The position numbers and the translations under genes were made by a program. Below are positions 7,372 through 14,983 of a DNA stretch of 42,700 bases, one piece after another. The DNA is from a bacterium. GTDB taxonomy: Bacteria > Patescibacteriota > Saccharimonadia > Saccharimonadales > Saccharimonadaceae. Under the pieces are notes generated by a model. That model was given only the letters and a program-made list of their open reading frames with translations, made no database searches and was not told the origin of the DNA. The DNA lies in contig DAIDKB010000033.1 of the NCBI GenBank assembly GCA_027451105.1, positions 1-42,700 of the forward strand, read 5' to 3'. Positions within the stretch are counted from its first letter, which is position 1, and each line of letters opens with the position of its first letter.

Positions 7372-7827
7372 ATGAACAAAGAATACAAAGGAGTAAACGG
7401 TACGCTTATCATTAACGATACGGGCATTGTCATTCACCGAGGAGCAAAAGGAGCAATCTTTGGTACAGCTAGCCAAAGAGGTGATAAGTCTATATCCTAT
7501 AATATGATTTCTGCTGTACAGCTTCAGTCAGGTGGCTTAATACAACGACAAGGCTATATCCGCTTCTCGTTCCTGGGTGGTGCTGAAAGTAAAAACCTTA
7601 CTCGGTATGGTATCGCAAAAGACGAAAACAGTATCCTATTTGCCACTTCAAAGAACAAAGAGTTTGAAGAAGCAAAGCAGCTTGTTGAGAGCCGAATGGG
7701 CACAACACCACAATCTAACGGCCAAAGTAGCCTAGATGAGCTGGAGAAGCTGGGTAAACTCAAGGAGCAAGGTCTTATATCGCAAGAAGAGTTTGATGCT
7801 AAAAAGAAGCAACTACTCGGTTTGTAG
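7372..7827 (+). CDS. DUF4429-like protein with C-terminal SHOCT domain
   Basis: A 151-residue protein. The N-terminal half is beta-rich (GVNGTLIINDTGIVIHRG, YIRFSFLGGAES), similar to PH-like DUF4429 domains. Residues about 118-151 carry the SHOCT motif (LDELEKLGKLKEQGLISQEE followed by FDAKKKQLLGL), a short domain that often mediates oligomerisation. An SD (AGGAGC) lies before ATG 7372. Its partner is the membrane protein encoded 9 nt upstream. Confidence 0.75.
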   Translation: MNKEYKGVNGTLIINDTGIVIHRGAKGAIFGTASQRGDKSISYNMISAVQLQSGGLIQRQGYIRFSFLGGAESKNLTRYGIAKDENSILFATSKNKEFEEAKQLVESRMGTTPQSNGQSSLDELEKLGKLKEQGLISQEEFDAKKKQLLGL

Positions 7828-7916
7828 CGGATATTAAATCGCAAGAGTTCAATAAACGACATATATAATCGCTAATCTGCTAAAATTAAGCTATAGAATA
7901 ATCTTTATAGCAAAAT

Positions 7917-9590
7917 ATGAACTCTGATACTAACGAAGCAATAAACAAGCCACGAACAGCGTATAGATACGCCATATACGCTCGTAAAAGCACCGAGGGT
8001 TTGGAGCGACAGTACCGCTCAATAAGCGACCAAATAGATGACTGCTTGGTGATTGCCAAACGAGACAACTTGAAGGTTATCGGCAAGCCAATAGAAGAAC
8101 GCAAATCCGCCAAAATAGCCAAAAAGCGACCATTATTCAAAGATCTCGTAAAGAAAATTAAGAGCGGTGAATTAGATGGCATTATTGCGTGGCATCCTGA
8201 TCGCTTGGCTCGTAATATGGCAGAAGCAAGCATCATTTTAGATATGCTCAACACGGGCACATTAAAAGACTTGCGGTTTTATTCTCACCCATTTTCAAAT
8301 GACCCTGCTGGGCGAATGATGTTGGGTATGATGTTTGTACTGGCAACGCATTACTCAGACGAATTATCACAAAAGGCTACCCGGGGCGTAAGAAAAAAGT
8401 TTGGGGAGGGCGGTCTTGGTGGCTACCCGAGGTTAGGCTACATTCAAGAAAAAGGCTATTACAAGATAGATATGGAAAATAATAATTTTGGGCTTATCCA
8501 AGAAGCGTGGCAAATGCGAGCCAGAGGTGCTAAACACGAAGAAATTATTGAATATCTAAACACCAACAACTTTTCACAAATAGTAAAAGGTGAACGAAAA
8601 ATAAGGATAATAAAAACTAATGACCTAACTAGAATGTTTAGTGGCAAACATAGCAGTTTTTATTATGGCGTAGCGGCTCAAGCAGACGGCACTGTAGATT
8701 TGCGTGAGCTACTACCTGATTTTGTGCCATTAACAGATGAGGCGACCTACGCAAAAGTTCAGGCGGTAAATTACAAGCGAAAGCGTGGCAGTGGCAAAAA
8801 ATTAGAGTATTTCTTACCCTTTAGGGACATCTTGTTTTGTGAGACTTGCCAAGATGTGCGACCACTGATTATTTATCGGTCTAAGAGTAGAAGTGGTAAG
8901 TACTATATCTATACAAAGTGTAAAAATGCCAACTGCTCTCGCAAACCAAAAGATGTTAGGGCTATTGTAGTGTCTGACGCTGTTAGTAGAGTGCTTCAAG
9001 AAGTGTCATCTAAGCTGACAGAAGACGCGTATAAGAATTATTTAGCTGAAACAAAGGAATTGTCAGCCACACGCAAACAAGCACTCAGGGGCGAGAATAT
9101 AAGCCTACAAGCCCATATAACAAGGCTAAGAGAGGAAAATAAAGATTTTGGCAAGCAGTTAGTGGAAATAAAAGACGAAAAAATGAAAGAAGAAATACAG
9201 ATTGCTATATCTGAAAACATGCGAGTAATTGCAAGCCAAACAGTCAAGATTGAAGCTAACAAACAAAAATTTGAAAAAGTGTCAGTACCAGCCTTCACAA
9301 TAGAAGAGTTTAATACATTGGTTCAAACTATGGCTGAAAGGTTCAACAATGGCACGATGGTTCAAAGAGACATAATTATACGCAATGTGTTTTTGAACCT
9401 TTATTTTGATGGCACAAAAATAGCGAATTACTCTTTAGCAGAGCCATTCGCTACTTTGTTACAATCCGAAAAATTATCTCTTGGCTGGGGCGGAGGGATT
9501 CGAACCCCCGAATGTCGGCACCAAAAGCCGATGCCTTACCACTTGGCGACGCCCCAGTATAAATTTATATGTACAGTACTTTTGTATTAG
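7917..9590 (+). CDS. Large serine recombinase, integrated form with foreign C-terminus
   Basis: A 557-residue site-specific recombinase. The resolvase-type catalytic domain is at about residues 17-165, with nucleophile Ser25 in YARKSTEGL and WHPDRLARN. The recombinase domain follows, then a zinc ribbon (FCETCQ and KCKNANC, about residues 303-343) and a coiled-coil (about 385-450), the classic large-serine-integrase order. From residue 525 the frame crosses the att core and reads the antisense strand of tRNA-Gln (GGGIRTPECRHQ) to a chance stop at 9590, so the last 33 residues are not native. The native tail is at 4262-4432. No clear SD precedes ATG 7917. Confidence 0.92.
   Translation: MNSDTNEAINKPRTAYRYAIYARKSTEGLERQYRSISDQIDDCLVIAKRDNLKVIGKPIEERKSAKIAKKRPLFKDLVKKIKSGELDGIIAWHPDRLARNMAEASIILDMLNTGTLKDLRFYSHPFSNDPAGRMMLGMMFVLATHYSDELSQKATRGVRKKFGEGGLGGYPRLGYIQEKGYYKIDMENNNFGLIQEAWQMRARGAKHEEIIEYLNTNNFSQIVKGERKIRIIKTNDLTRMFSGKHSSFYYGVAAQADGTVDLRELLPDFVPLTDEATYAKVQAVNYKRKRGSGKKLEYFLPFRDILFCETCQDVRPLIIYRSKSRSGKYYIYTKCKNANCSRKPKDVRAIVVSDAVSRVLQEVSSKLTEDAYKNYLAETKELSATRKQALRGENISLQAHITRLREENKDFGKQLVEIKDEKMKEEIQIAISENMRVIASQTVKIEANKQKFEKVSVPAFTIEEFNTLVQTMAERFNNGTMVQRDIIIRNVFLNLYFDGTKIANYSLAEPFATLLQSEKLSLGWGGGIRTPECRHQKPMPYHLATPQYKFICTVLLY
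9481..9489. repeat. Right attachment core (attR) in the tRNA-Gln 3' end
   Basis: TTGGCTGGG is identical to the core at 4254-4262. On the minus strand it is CCCAGCCAA: the last acceptor bases, discriminator G, CCA and one A. Crossover anywhere in it leaves the tRNA intact. Confidence 0.9.
9482..9556 (-). tRNA. tRNA-Gln (TTG)
   Basis: A complete cloverleaf: acceptor TGGGGCG/CGCCCCA, discriminator G and encoded CCA; anticodon stem TCGGC/GCCGA around the loop TTTTGGT, giving anticodon TTG; T-arm GGTTCGAATCC. Its 3' end is the integration site of the recombinase element. The recombinase gene overlaps it fully on the other strand, and the terminator that should follow it is now 5.2 kb away at repeat E. 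Confidence 0.95.
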
Positions 9591-9640
9591 CTGATGCAGC
9601 TTTTGATGCCGCGGCACGATTACCATTACTTGCCCTGCGG

Positions 9641-9679
9641 ACAAAGGCCGATGTTTTACCGCTTGGCGGCAGCCCAGTA
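9641..9679 (-). pseudogene. Relic of the 5' half of tRNA-Gln
   Basis: The segment matches the intact tRNA-Gln from the anticodon loop (CAAA) through the D-arm and 5' acceptor to the flank CAGTA, with scattered substitutions (for example GCCGATGTTTTACCGCTTGG against GCCGATGCCTTACCACTTGG). The 3' half is not recognisable. It lies 85 nt upstream of the intact gene and may be a decayed tandem copy or a trace of an older integration. Confidence 0.6.
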
Positions 9680-9749
9680 AGTACTAAAAGTACTAGGCAA
9701 TTGTACACTAAACCGACCTTCAGCTCAAGAGAGGTCTGCGGATACGGCC

Positions 9750-10286
9750 TTAACGCTTGGCAACCAGCTTTACCCTACCGGCTTTTACAAAATACGATCG
9801 AATTTCAAACAAGAAGTAGGCAGCTATCGTAAGGAAAATAACTCCAAAAAGCACGCCAAAGACAAATCCAAAAAATGTAAAGCTAAAGACTGCATTCAAA
9901 AACACCTGAATTGCGCCAAGCACCAAAGTCATAAACAAGATATCCCAACCCTGTCTTAGGCGCTCCTTAAGTGGCGTTGCTGCCTTTGCATACAAAACAG
10001 TCACAGTGGAAAGATATATCAGACCTACGAGTATTGTAAGTAGCCAACCAGCTGGGTAATGTACGACTGTATAAACATCCAGATAGCCAGGCGCGTTGTT
10101 AATGTAGGTGATGTAGTCAAGCAGTCGGCCCAGCATAACAAGTGCGGAAATTGCCGATATAAACGACGCCAGAACAGCCAACCACCAAGCATTATCAGTT
10201 AACCATCTACGAAAAACATCTGGCAAATGTGGAAATGGCCTTAGCCAGCGTTCAGTTAAAGACTCCAGTTGTCGAACACGATTCAT
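9750..10286 (-). CDS. Polytopic membrane protein, unknown
   Basis: A 178-residue protein from ATG 10286 (MNRVRQLESL), preceded at 7 nt by AGGAG; the frame extends to 10310 but the SD decides the start. It has about four membrane segments and a short amphipathic N-terminus (LTERWLRPFPHLPDVFRRW). It is downstream of and close to the membrane protein at 10339-10815, so the two may be an operon. No family recognised. Confidence 0.6.
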   Translation of the reverse strand: MNRVRQLESLTERWLRPFPHLPDVFRRWLTDNAWWLAVLASFISAISALVMLGRLLDYITYINNAPGYLDVYTVVHYPAGWLLTILVGLIYLSTVTVLYAKAATPLKERLRQGWDILFMTLVLGAIQVFLNAVFSFTFFGFVFGVLFGVIFLTIAAYFLFEIRSYFVKAGRVKLVAKR

Positions 10287-10338
10287 AAACGACTCCTTTT
10301 TATAGCTCAATCATACTCTTAAGCCAGCCCGACAACAA

Positions 10339-10815
10339 CTATTTTCGAGTTTTAATGGGCCACATACTCCAGCTTGACCAACCGGCCAAGATAGCAAGAC
10401 CCAGACTGACTAAAACTGCCCACCAACCAGGCGCTAGCTTTATAACCGTGCCCAGTAACCCAATATTATCAAGTACATTAGTGCTCAGCGCCAGCCATAA
10501 ACTAATAAACATCCAAATACCAGCAACCAACCAGCTACACAACATACTAAAGAACCGCATCGCTAAACTGACGCGGACTCGTAGCAAGAACGGCAGCGCA
10601 AAGACCTCAACAATCACCAGCAATGCTACTAAAAAGTGCGAAAAACCGACACCGCCCGGTAGCCAAAAGCTATCAAATAAGTCCGGCATCTTGTCGAAAC
10701 TAAATAATTGCGCGACGGCAAAGACCGTAATAATTGCCGCGTAGGCTACTCCAATCAGTGGTGCGTCTTTTGTTCTTGGCGAAATTGGTGACGAAGCTTT
10801 TGGTAATATACTCAT
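10339..10815 (-). CDS. Four-segment membrane protein, unknown
   Basis: A 158-residue hydrophobic protein with four membrane segments and a polar N-terminus (MSILPKASSPISPRTKD). There is no SD; a promoter -10 box ends exactly 6 nt before the ATG, so the transcript is probably leaderless. It is followed by 9750-10286 on the same strand. Function unknown. Confidence 0.6.
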   Translation of the reverse strand: MSILPKASSPISPRTKDAPLIGVAYAAIITVFAVAQLFSFDKMPDLFDSFWLPGGVGFSHFLVALLVIVEVFALPFLLRVRVSLAMRFFSMLCSWLVAGIWMFISLWLALSTNVLDNIGLLGTVIKLAPGWWAVLVSLGLAILAGWSSWSMWPIKTRK

Positions 10816-10821
10816 GCTAAA

Positions 10822-10850
10822 AGTATAGACTTATGTCAATTTAGGCGCAA
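10822..10850 (-). promoter_or_regulatory. Promoter of 10339-10815, leaderless type
   Basis: On the minus strand TTGCGC (10845-10850), a 17-nt spacer and TATACT (10822-10827), then 6 nt to the ATG at 10815. The same TTGCGC-N17-TATACT pair occurs upstream of the WhiB gene. Confidence 0.65.
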
Positions 10851-10990
10851 ATGTTGTTATTTTTATTAATCCGCTTGCGCTTTGCTGCGCTTTCAACTAC
10901 AGTAACAACAAGCGAAAGTTACATAAAACAAACATAACTCCAAAAAAACATATGTTGTGACTGATCGCTCTACGATATCCACCACAACAA

Positions 10991-11017
10991 AAGAAATGAC
11001 CCTGCCATGTGCGGGGT
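10991..11017 (-). terminator. Terminator after trmD
   Basis: The stem ACCCCGC / GCAGGGT (11011-11017 and 10999-11005 in plus coordinates, one mismatch) is followed on the minus strand by CATTTCTTTT. The hairpin begins within the trmD stop codon. Confidence 0.7.
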
Positions 11018-11676
11018 TATTTTTCTGATTTCAATGAGTTTTCGGCACGCCATTTGGCAATTAATGCGTGATTACCGCTGAGTAAAACCTCGGGTACCTT
11101 CATACCGCGAAAGTCTTCTGGACGAGTATACTGAGGAAATTCTAGGGTTTCACCGTCGCTAAAGCTTTCAATTGCAGCGCTATTCTCACCGCCAAGCACA
11201 CCCGGGATTAAACGAACAACGCTATCGATAATTGTCATAGCCGCCAATTCGCCACCAGTTAGCACATAATCACCGATACTGACCTGCTCATCAACTAATT
11301 GCATGATACGCTCGTCGTAGCCCTCGTAGCGGCCACAGATAAAGATATAGTTATCGCCACCATCAGCCCACTCCTGGGCAATCGCCTGCTTCCAACGGCG
11401 CCCACGTGGTGTCATAATCACCACCTTAGCGGTTGGATCGTATACTTTGGCGTCTTCAACGGCCGCAAACAGCGGTTCGGGCATTAAAAGCATACCATCG
11501 CCACCACCATATGGCGTATCGTCAACCTGTCGACGCGGACCAAGCCCAAAATCACGCAGGTTAATCATCCTAAATTCAACCAAGCCCTGGTTTTGGGCTT
11601 TCCACATCATCGAGTTATTCAAAACACCGCTGAACATCTCGGGAAATAATGTTATTACTTGAATTTTTCTCATCAT
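11017..11676 (-). CDS. trmD: tRNA (guanine-N1)-methyltransferase TrmD
   Basis: Methylates G37 next to the anticodon with S-adenosylmethionine, which prevents +1 frameshifting. The N-terminus IQVITLFPEMFSGVLN, the SAM-binding trefoil-knot residues (GRYEGYDERI, IGDYVLTGGELA) and the C-terminal PQYTRPEDFRG are all typical, and the length of about 220 residues is usual. The family starts at MRK/MK before IQVITLFPEMF, so ATG 11676 or 11673 is preferred over the longer frame to 11694. In many bacteria it sits behind rpsP, khpA and rimM; here rpsP and khpA are upstream but rimM is not in between. Confidence 0.95.
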   Translation of the reverse strand: MMRKIQVITLFPEMFSGVLNNSMMWKAQNQGLVEFRMINLRDFGLGPRRQVDDTPYGGGDGMLLMPEPLFAAVEDAKVYDPTAKVVIMTPRGRRWKQAIAQEWADGGDNYIFICGRYEGYDERIMQLVDEQVSIGDYVLTGGELAAMTIIDSVVRLIPGVLGGENSAAIESFSDGETLEFPQYTRPEDFRGMKVPEVLLSGNHALIAKWRAENSLKSEK

Positions 11677-11814
11677 TACCAGTTTAGCCGACATTGATTT
11701 ATTTGTCTATAAATTATATAGTATAAAATTTATTTTGAGGTTCATGTTGACGCGCTGGCTGGCAGCCGATAATATCAGAAGTGTTCATCCGTCAGCCCAC
11801 GGTGCGAGGTTATC

Positions 11815-11961
11815 ATGACATTTGATGCAATCACCCGAAGCCTTACCAAGCAAGAAGCCGACGAGCAAGCCGTCCGCGTTGCCGCTAGCCGCGGAGACGT
11901 CATGGCCTGCGGGATCGTGTCGCTCAGTGACGATGACCAGCATGGCATCGAGTCTGATTGA
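11815..11961 (+). CDS. Small G+C-rich ORF (48 residues)
   Basis: ATG 11815 to TGA 11961 encodes an acidic 48-residue peptide (TFDAITRSLTKQEADEQAVR near the start). Codons are strongly G/C-ending, like the other G+C-rich genes of the window and unlike trmD and khpA beside it. GCGAGG lies 7 nt upstream as a possible SD, and a good terminator lies 83 nt downstream. It is on the opposite strand to the surrounding operon. Unrecognised and possibly not translated, but the composition and signals favour a real gene. Confidence 0.45.
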   Translation: MTFDAITRSLTKQEADEQAVRVAASRGDVMACGIVSLSDDDQHGIESD

Positions 11962-12043
11962 CTCTGCATATGCATTACCGCCTCGCCCGAGACGGGCCAC
12001 ATCTGTGGCGAAATCGGGCAACCCCATGCTTATATTTTTAACC

Positions 12044-12074
12044 AATAAAAAAACACCCATTCAGGTGTTTTTTT
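12044..12074. terminator. Bidirectional terminator between the small ORF and khpA
   Basis: AAAAAAACACC / GGTGTTTTTTT around a CATTCA loop, with A- and T-tracts on both sides. It can end both the plus-strand small ORF and the minus-strand khpA transcript. Confidence 0.85.
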
Positions 12075-12159
12075 ACACATATAAAGCTCTCAACATTTAT
12101 GTTGCTCGCATGAGCTATTTCTCGCAGTTAAAAGTTATTTACTTTGTAACTGAGACTAA

Positions 12160-12552
12160 TTATATATCTAGGTCGTCCAGTTCCGCAAGCTCTTCTCTGG
12201 TCTTTTTTGAGTAATCACTAGCGTTATCCACAGTCTCATCTGTAGAGTTTTTCACAGGCTCGTCACTACTGTCATCTGATGACATAGTATAGTTTTCACG
12301 GTCATCGTCATTATTGACGATTTTAAGGTTATAACGAGCATCGTTTTTAGTGCCAAGTGCGCGAAGCAGGGTGCGCAGGCTTTGAGCAGTTACGCCGCGT
12401 TTGCCAATAACCCGTCCAAGGTCCTCGGGGTTAACAGTCAGTGATAGCAGCACTCCCTTTTCATCAATAATTCTTTCTACAACTACATCGTCTGGGTGTC
12501 CAACTAAAGACTTAACGATATATTCTACAAACTGTTGATCTATTGTCGACAT
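12160..12552 (-). CDS. khpA: KH-domain RNA-binding protein KhpA with acidic tail
   Basis: A 130-residue protein. Residues 1-75 form a single KH domain with the GxxG loop in GRVIGKRGVTAQSLRTLL, as in KhpA, which binds RNA with KhpB and affects cell elongation and ribosome biogenesis. The last 50 residues are a Ser/Asp/Glu-rich tail longer than in most KhpA proteins. ATG 12552 (MSTIDQQF) is preceded by GGAGGG; the frame to 12576 would start upstream of that SD. It follows rpsP, with a terminator between. Confidence 0.85.
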   Translation of the reverse strand: MSTIDQQFVEYIVKSLVGHPDDVVVERIIDEKGVLLSLTVNPEDLGRVIGKRGVTAQSLRTLLRALGTKNDARYNLKIVNNDDDRENYTMSSDDSSDEPVKNSTDETVDNASDYSKKTREELAELDDLDI

Positions 12553-12633
12553 AATACCCTCCATGTCTACGGTCACTACTTACTAATATCGTAATACTAT
12601 TGTACCATGACGCGCTAATGCTTGCCCAACACA

Positions 12634-12666
12634 TAAAAAATACCCCTCGCCATGAGGGGTATTTAA
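12634..12666 (-). terminator. Terminator between rpsP and khpA
   Basis: The stem AAATACCCCTC / GAGGGGTATTT with loop ATGGC (minus strand) is followed by TTTTT. It separates rpsP from khpA, which then needs its own promoter or read-through. Confidence 0.85.
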
Positions 12667-12683
12667 AATCAATAGATAGATAT

Positions 12684-13055
12684 TTAGTTTTCGGTTTCGG
12701 CAACTGGCTCTTCGGCAGCAACTTCTTCGACAACTTCTTCTTTTGGCTGGTTCTTACGAAGTTTTTCAGCGTGGCGAATAGATTTCGTCTTGACGTCGGC
12801 CTTTTTAACCCAGTCAGGTAGTTTAACACCTGCAGCTTCAAGCAATTTAGCAACACGAGGAGTTGGCTGTGCACCGTTTCCAAGGTACTTTTCGGCAAGC
12901 TCGTTTTGAACAACGGCTTCTTTGGTGTGTGGGTTATAGCTACCGATGTAAGCGACAACACGACCACTTGATGGGTGACGTTGAGCTTCCTGAACAGCTA
13001 GACGATAGGTTGCGTAGCCTTGTCGGCCAACGCGCTGCAGACGAATTGCAAGCAT
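12684..13055 (-). CDS. rpsP: 30S ribosomal protein bS16
   Basis: A 123-residue protein with the bS16 pattern MLAIRLQRVGRQGYATYRLA and VVAYIGSYNPHTKE. The core is about 80 residues; the remaining 40 form a Lys- then Glu/Ala-rich extension (EEVVEEVAAEEPVAETEN), common in CPR and actinobacterial S16. An SD (AAAGGA) lies upstream of ATG 13055. It is downstream of rnc on the same strand. Confidence 0.95.
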   Translation of the reverse strand: MLAIRLQRVGRQGYATYRLAVQEAQRHPSSGRVVAYIGSYNPHTKEAVVQNELAEKYLGNGAQPTPRVAKLLEAAGVKLPDWVKKADVKTKSIRHAEKLRKNQPKEEVVEEVAAEEPVAETEN

Positions 13056-13111
13056 AAAATTATGATTTCCTTTTACTTATCTATTAAATGATTTTTATGA
13101 CTTGTTCAAGT

Positions 13112-13852
13112 TTACACTGTTTTTGTGGTTTCGTCAATCTGTTTTGCGCGCTCGGCATAGTAATCCAAGGCGGCTTGAGCAGCTTGTTGTTGAGCAACTT
13201 GCTTGCTAGGACCACTTCCCTTACCCAAAAGGTTATCCTTAACATAAACTCCAAGTGTAAAAATCTTGTCGTGGTCAGGACCGACCTCTTCGATAACGCG
13301 GTATTGAGGCGTTTGGCCATCGATTCGCTGCGAGACCTCCTGCAGATGAGATTTAGCATCACGCCATGTACCAGCTTCTAGGATAGCCGGCAACTTGCTA
13401 ATGATATGTTTATGTATAAATTCCGAAGCATCACCATAGCCGCGCTCCAGATAAATAGCTCCAACAACCGCCTCAAAAGCATTCGCCAGTATCTGTTGAC
13501 GGGCCCTGTCACTACCTTGTTTTTCACCGCGGCTCATGCGAACCAGCGGCTCATAACCTAGCTTGAAACCAGCATCACCAATACTTTCAGTCCGTACCAA
13601 TGCGGCTCGCCAACTGGTCAAAATACCCTCTTGCTCACTATAATTTTTAAATAAATAGTCAGTCACCACCAACTCTAAAACAGCGTCACCTAAAAATTCC
13701 AGTCGTTCATTATGCTCGCTAACACTTTTACGGTGCTCGTTAACATAGCTGCGGTGCGTTAAGGCAGTAATTAGTAACTGAATATCATCAAATTCAAAGC
13801 CCAGTTTCTCACGAGCAAAATCTTGATAAGGTGCGGTTAGCATTCCTGTCAT
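13112..13852 (-). CDS. rnc: Ribonuclease III
   Basis: Cleaves double-stranded RNA during rRNA processing. The 246-residue protein has the catalytic signature ERLEFLGDAVLEL (about residues 48-60), the second acidic site near AFEAVVGAIYLERG, and a C-terminal dsRNA-binding domain (SHLQEVSQRIDGQTPQYRVI to AAQAALDYY). Its start overlaps the end of the Nudix gene by 4 nt (ATGA), giving translational coupling in the nusB-Nudix-rnc operon. Confidence 0.95.
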   Translation of the reverse strand: MTGMLTAPYQDFAREKLGFEFDDIQLLITALTHRSYVNEHRKSVSEHNERLEFLGDAVLELVVTDYLFKNYSEQEGILTSWRAALVRTESIGDAGFKLGYEPLVRMSRGEKQGSDRARQQILANAFEAVVGAIYLERGYGDASEFIHKHIISKLPAILEAGTWRDAKSHLQEVSQRIDGQTPQYRVIEEVGPDHDKIFTLGVYVKDNLLGKGSGPSKQVAQQQAAQAALDYYAERAKQIDETTKTV

Positions 13853-14343
13853 AAATTCTCCTGTCTAATTCGTTTCATAGCCATCAGCATTAGTTTGCCG
13901 ATATCTTCATATTCAATTGCATCTAGCGCATCGTGAAATTTAAACCACTTAATACCGTTCATCCAGTCCTCTTTTTGAATGGCATTAGTGTCGCCCTTGG
14001 CACGCACCAAATAGATTTGCGTCGTCATCAGGACTAATTTATCAAGCCGTCGATAGCGAAAATGAATTTTCCCTAACCAACCCAATACTTCAGTGTCCGT
14101 CAAACCCGCCTCTTCACCAATCTCGCGCTTGGCGGTCTGTTGCGCCGTTTCGCCTTCTTCAATATGACCCTTTGGAATCGTCCAGCGATCCTTAGCATCC
14201 TGAATAAGCAGAATCTCGATACCGCCAGTCTCATCGCGCCGAAAAACCACGCCACCAGCGGTTGGTTCGCGCACTATCTCCTGAATTGTATGTTTTTTAC
14301 GATTAAGATACTTCTTAAACTTATCAAACTGTGGTACTGCCAT
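13849..14343 (-). CDS. Nudix hydrolase (nusB-rnc operon)
   Basis: A protein of 164 residues from ATG 14343 (MAVPQFDKF), which overlaps the 3' end of nusB by 20 nt; the frame runs on to 14433 but only through nusB. The Nudix box GHIEEGE-x7-REIGEEAGL and the preceding WTIPKG indicate a MutT/AP4A-hydrolase type that acts on nucleoside polyphosphates; the substrate is not certain. The coupled position between nusB and rnc suggests co-expression with rRNA transcription and processing factors. Confidence 0.88.
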   Translation of the reverse strand: MAVPQFDKFKKYLNRKKHTIQEIVREPTAGGVVFRRDETGGIEILLIQDAKDRWTIPKGHIEEGETAQQTAKREIGEEAGLTDTEVLGWLGKIHFRYRRLDKLVLMTTQIYLVRAKGDTNAIQKEDWMNGIKWFKFHDALDAIEYEDIGKLMLMAMKRIRQENL

Positions 14344-14782
14344 TGGTCGTATCCTCCACAAGTGTCCGGAACGCTGTACCAAGCACTCCGTTGACAAACT
14401 TACTTGAGTTATCAGAACCAAACGCTTTGGCAAGCTCTACGGCCTCGTTGATAACAACCTTTGGCGGAACGGTATCGGCTTGATGAAGTAGTTCATAAAT
14501 ACCGATACGCAAAATGTTGCGATCGATTCGAGCGATTTGGTCAATTGGCCAATCAGGCGCAATTGGCTGAATCTTTTCATCGATATCAGCCTGAACTTCA
14601 AGAACGCCCTTGACCAAGGTAGTCACAAACGCCTTATCTTCAATCGCCGCCTCGTATCTATCCAGGTTACGATTTAGAATTTCATCAATGTCGACAGACA
14701 CATCAGCCGATTGAACACGAAACTCGTATTCGTAAAGTGACTGAAGAGCGACTATGCGACCGAGGTGGCGATTAGATGCCAT
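14324..14782 (-). CDS. nusB: Transcription antitermination factor NusB
   Basis: A 152-residue all-helical protein with [20 protein letters not shown] at the N-terminus and the family block [15 protein letters not shown] followed by [21 protein letters not shown]. NusB binds boxA RNA with S10 in rRNA antitermination. First gene of the nusB-Nudix-rnc operon. The SD is weak (AAGAAAGAA, about 13 nt upstream). rpmF lies just upstream. Confidence 0.95.
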   Translation of the reverse strand: MASNRHLGRIVALQSLYEYEFRVQSADVSVDIDEILNRNLDRYEAAIEDKAFVTTLVKGVLEVQADIDEKIQPIAPDWPIDQIARIDRNILRIGIYELLHQADTVPPKVVINEAVELAKAFGSDNSSKFVNGVLGTAFRTLVEDTTNGSTTV

Positions 14783-14833
14783 AACGTTTTAATTCTTTCT
14801 TTTATTTAGTGTTTTGTTAAGGTAATACTATAG

Positions 14834-14983
14834 CTATTTAGCTAGAGCTTTGCCAGTTTCGCGGCGAGTGGTGCGGGCTTTGACTGGTGATTTAGCGTTA
14901 ACGCGGCGAGCAAGCTCCAAACGTAAGTGACTTCGGCGCAAACCGGTCTTACGTGGGCTACTCTGCTTCTTTGGTTGTCCCAT
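14834..14983 (-). CDS. rpmF: 50S ribosomal protein bL32, zinc-free form
   Basis: A short gene of 49 codons: MGQPKKQSSPRKTGLRRSHL to ARTTRRETGKALAK. QPKK near the start and GLRRSH are the bL32 signature. The four cysteines of the zinc-binding form are absent, so this is the C-minus type. AAGGAG lies 6 nt before ATG 14983. It sits upstream of nusB on the same strand. Confidence 0.9.
   Translation of the reverse strand: MGQPKKQSSPRKTGLRRSHLRLELARRVNAKSPVKARTTRRETGKALAK

Larger units (their letters stand above)
4254..9489. mobile_element. 5.2-kb integrative element in tRNA-Gln (large serine recombinase)
   Basis: The element is bounded by 9-bp direct repeats TTGGCTGGG at 4254-4262 and 9481-9489, 5,227 bp apart. 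The right copy covers the CCA end, discriminator and last acceptor bases of tRNA-Gln. Contents: recombinase gene (split by the att site), a 114-residue protein, two membrane-anchored proteins, an HTH protein, a membrane-anchored protein with a SHOCT-domain partner. There are no replication, conjugation or capsid genes, so it would need other functions to move between cells. The boundaries are seen in the sequence; mobility is inferred. Confidence 0.85.
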
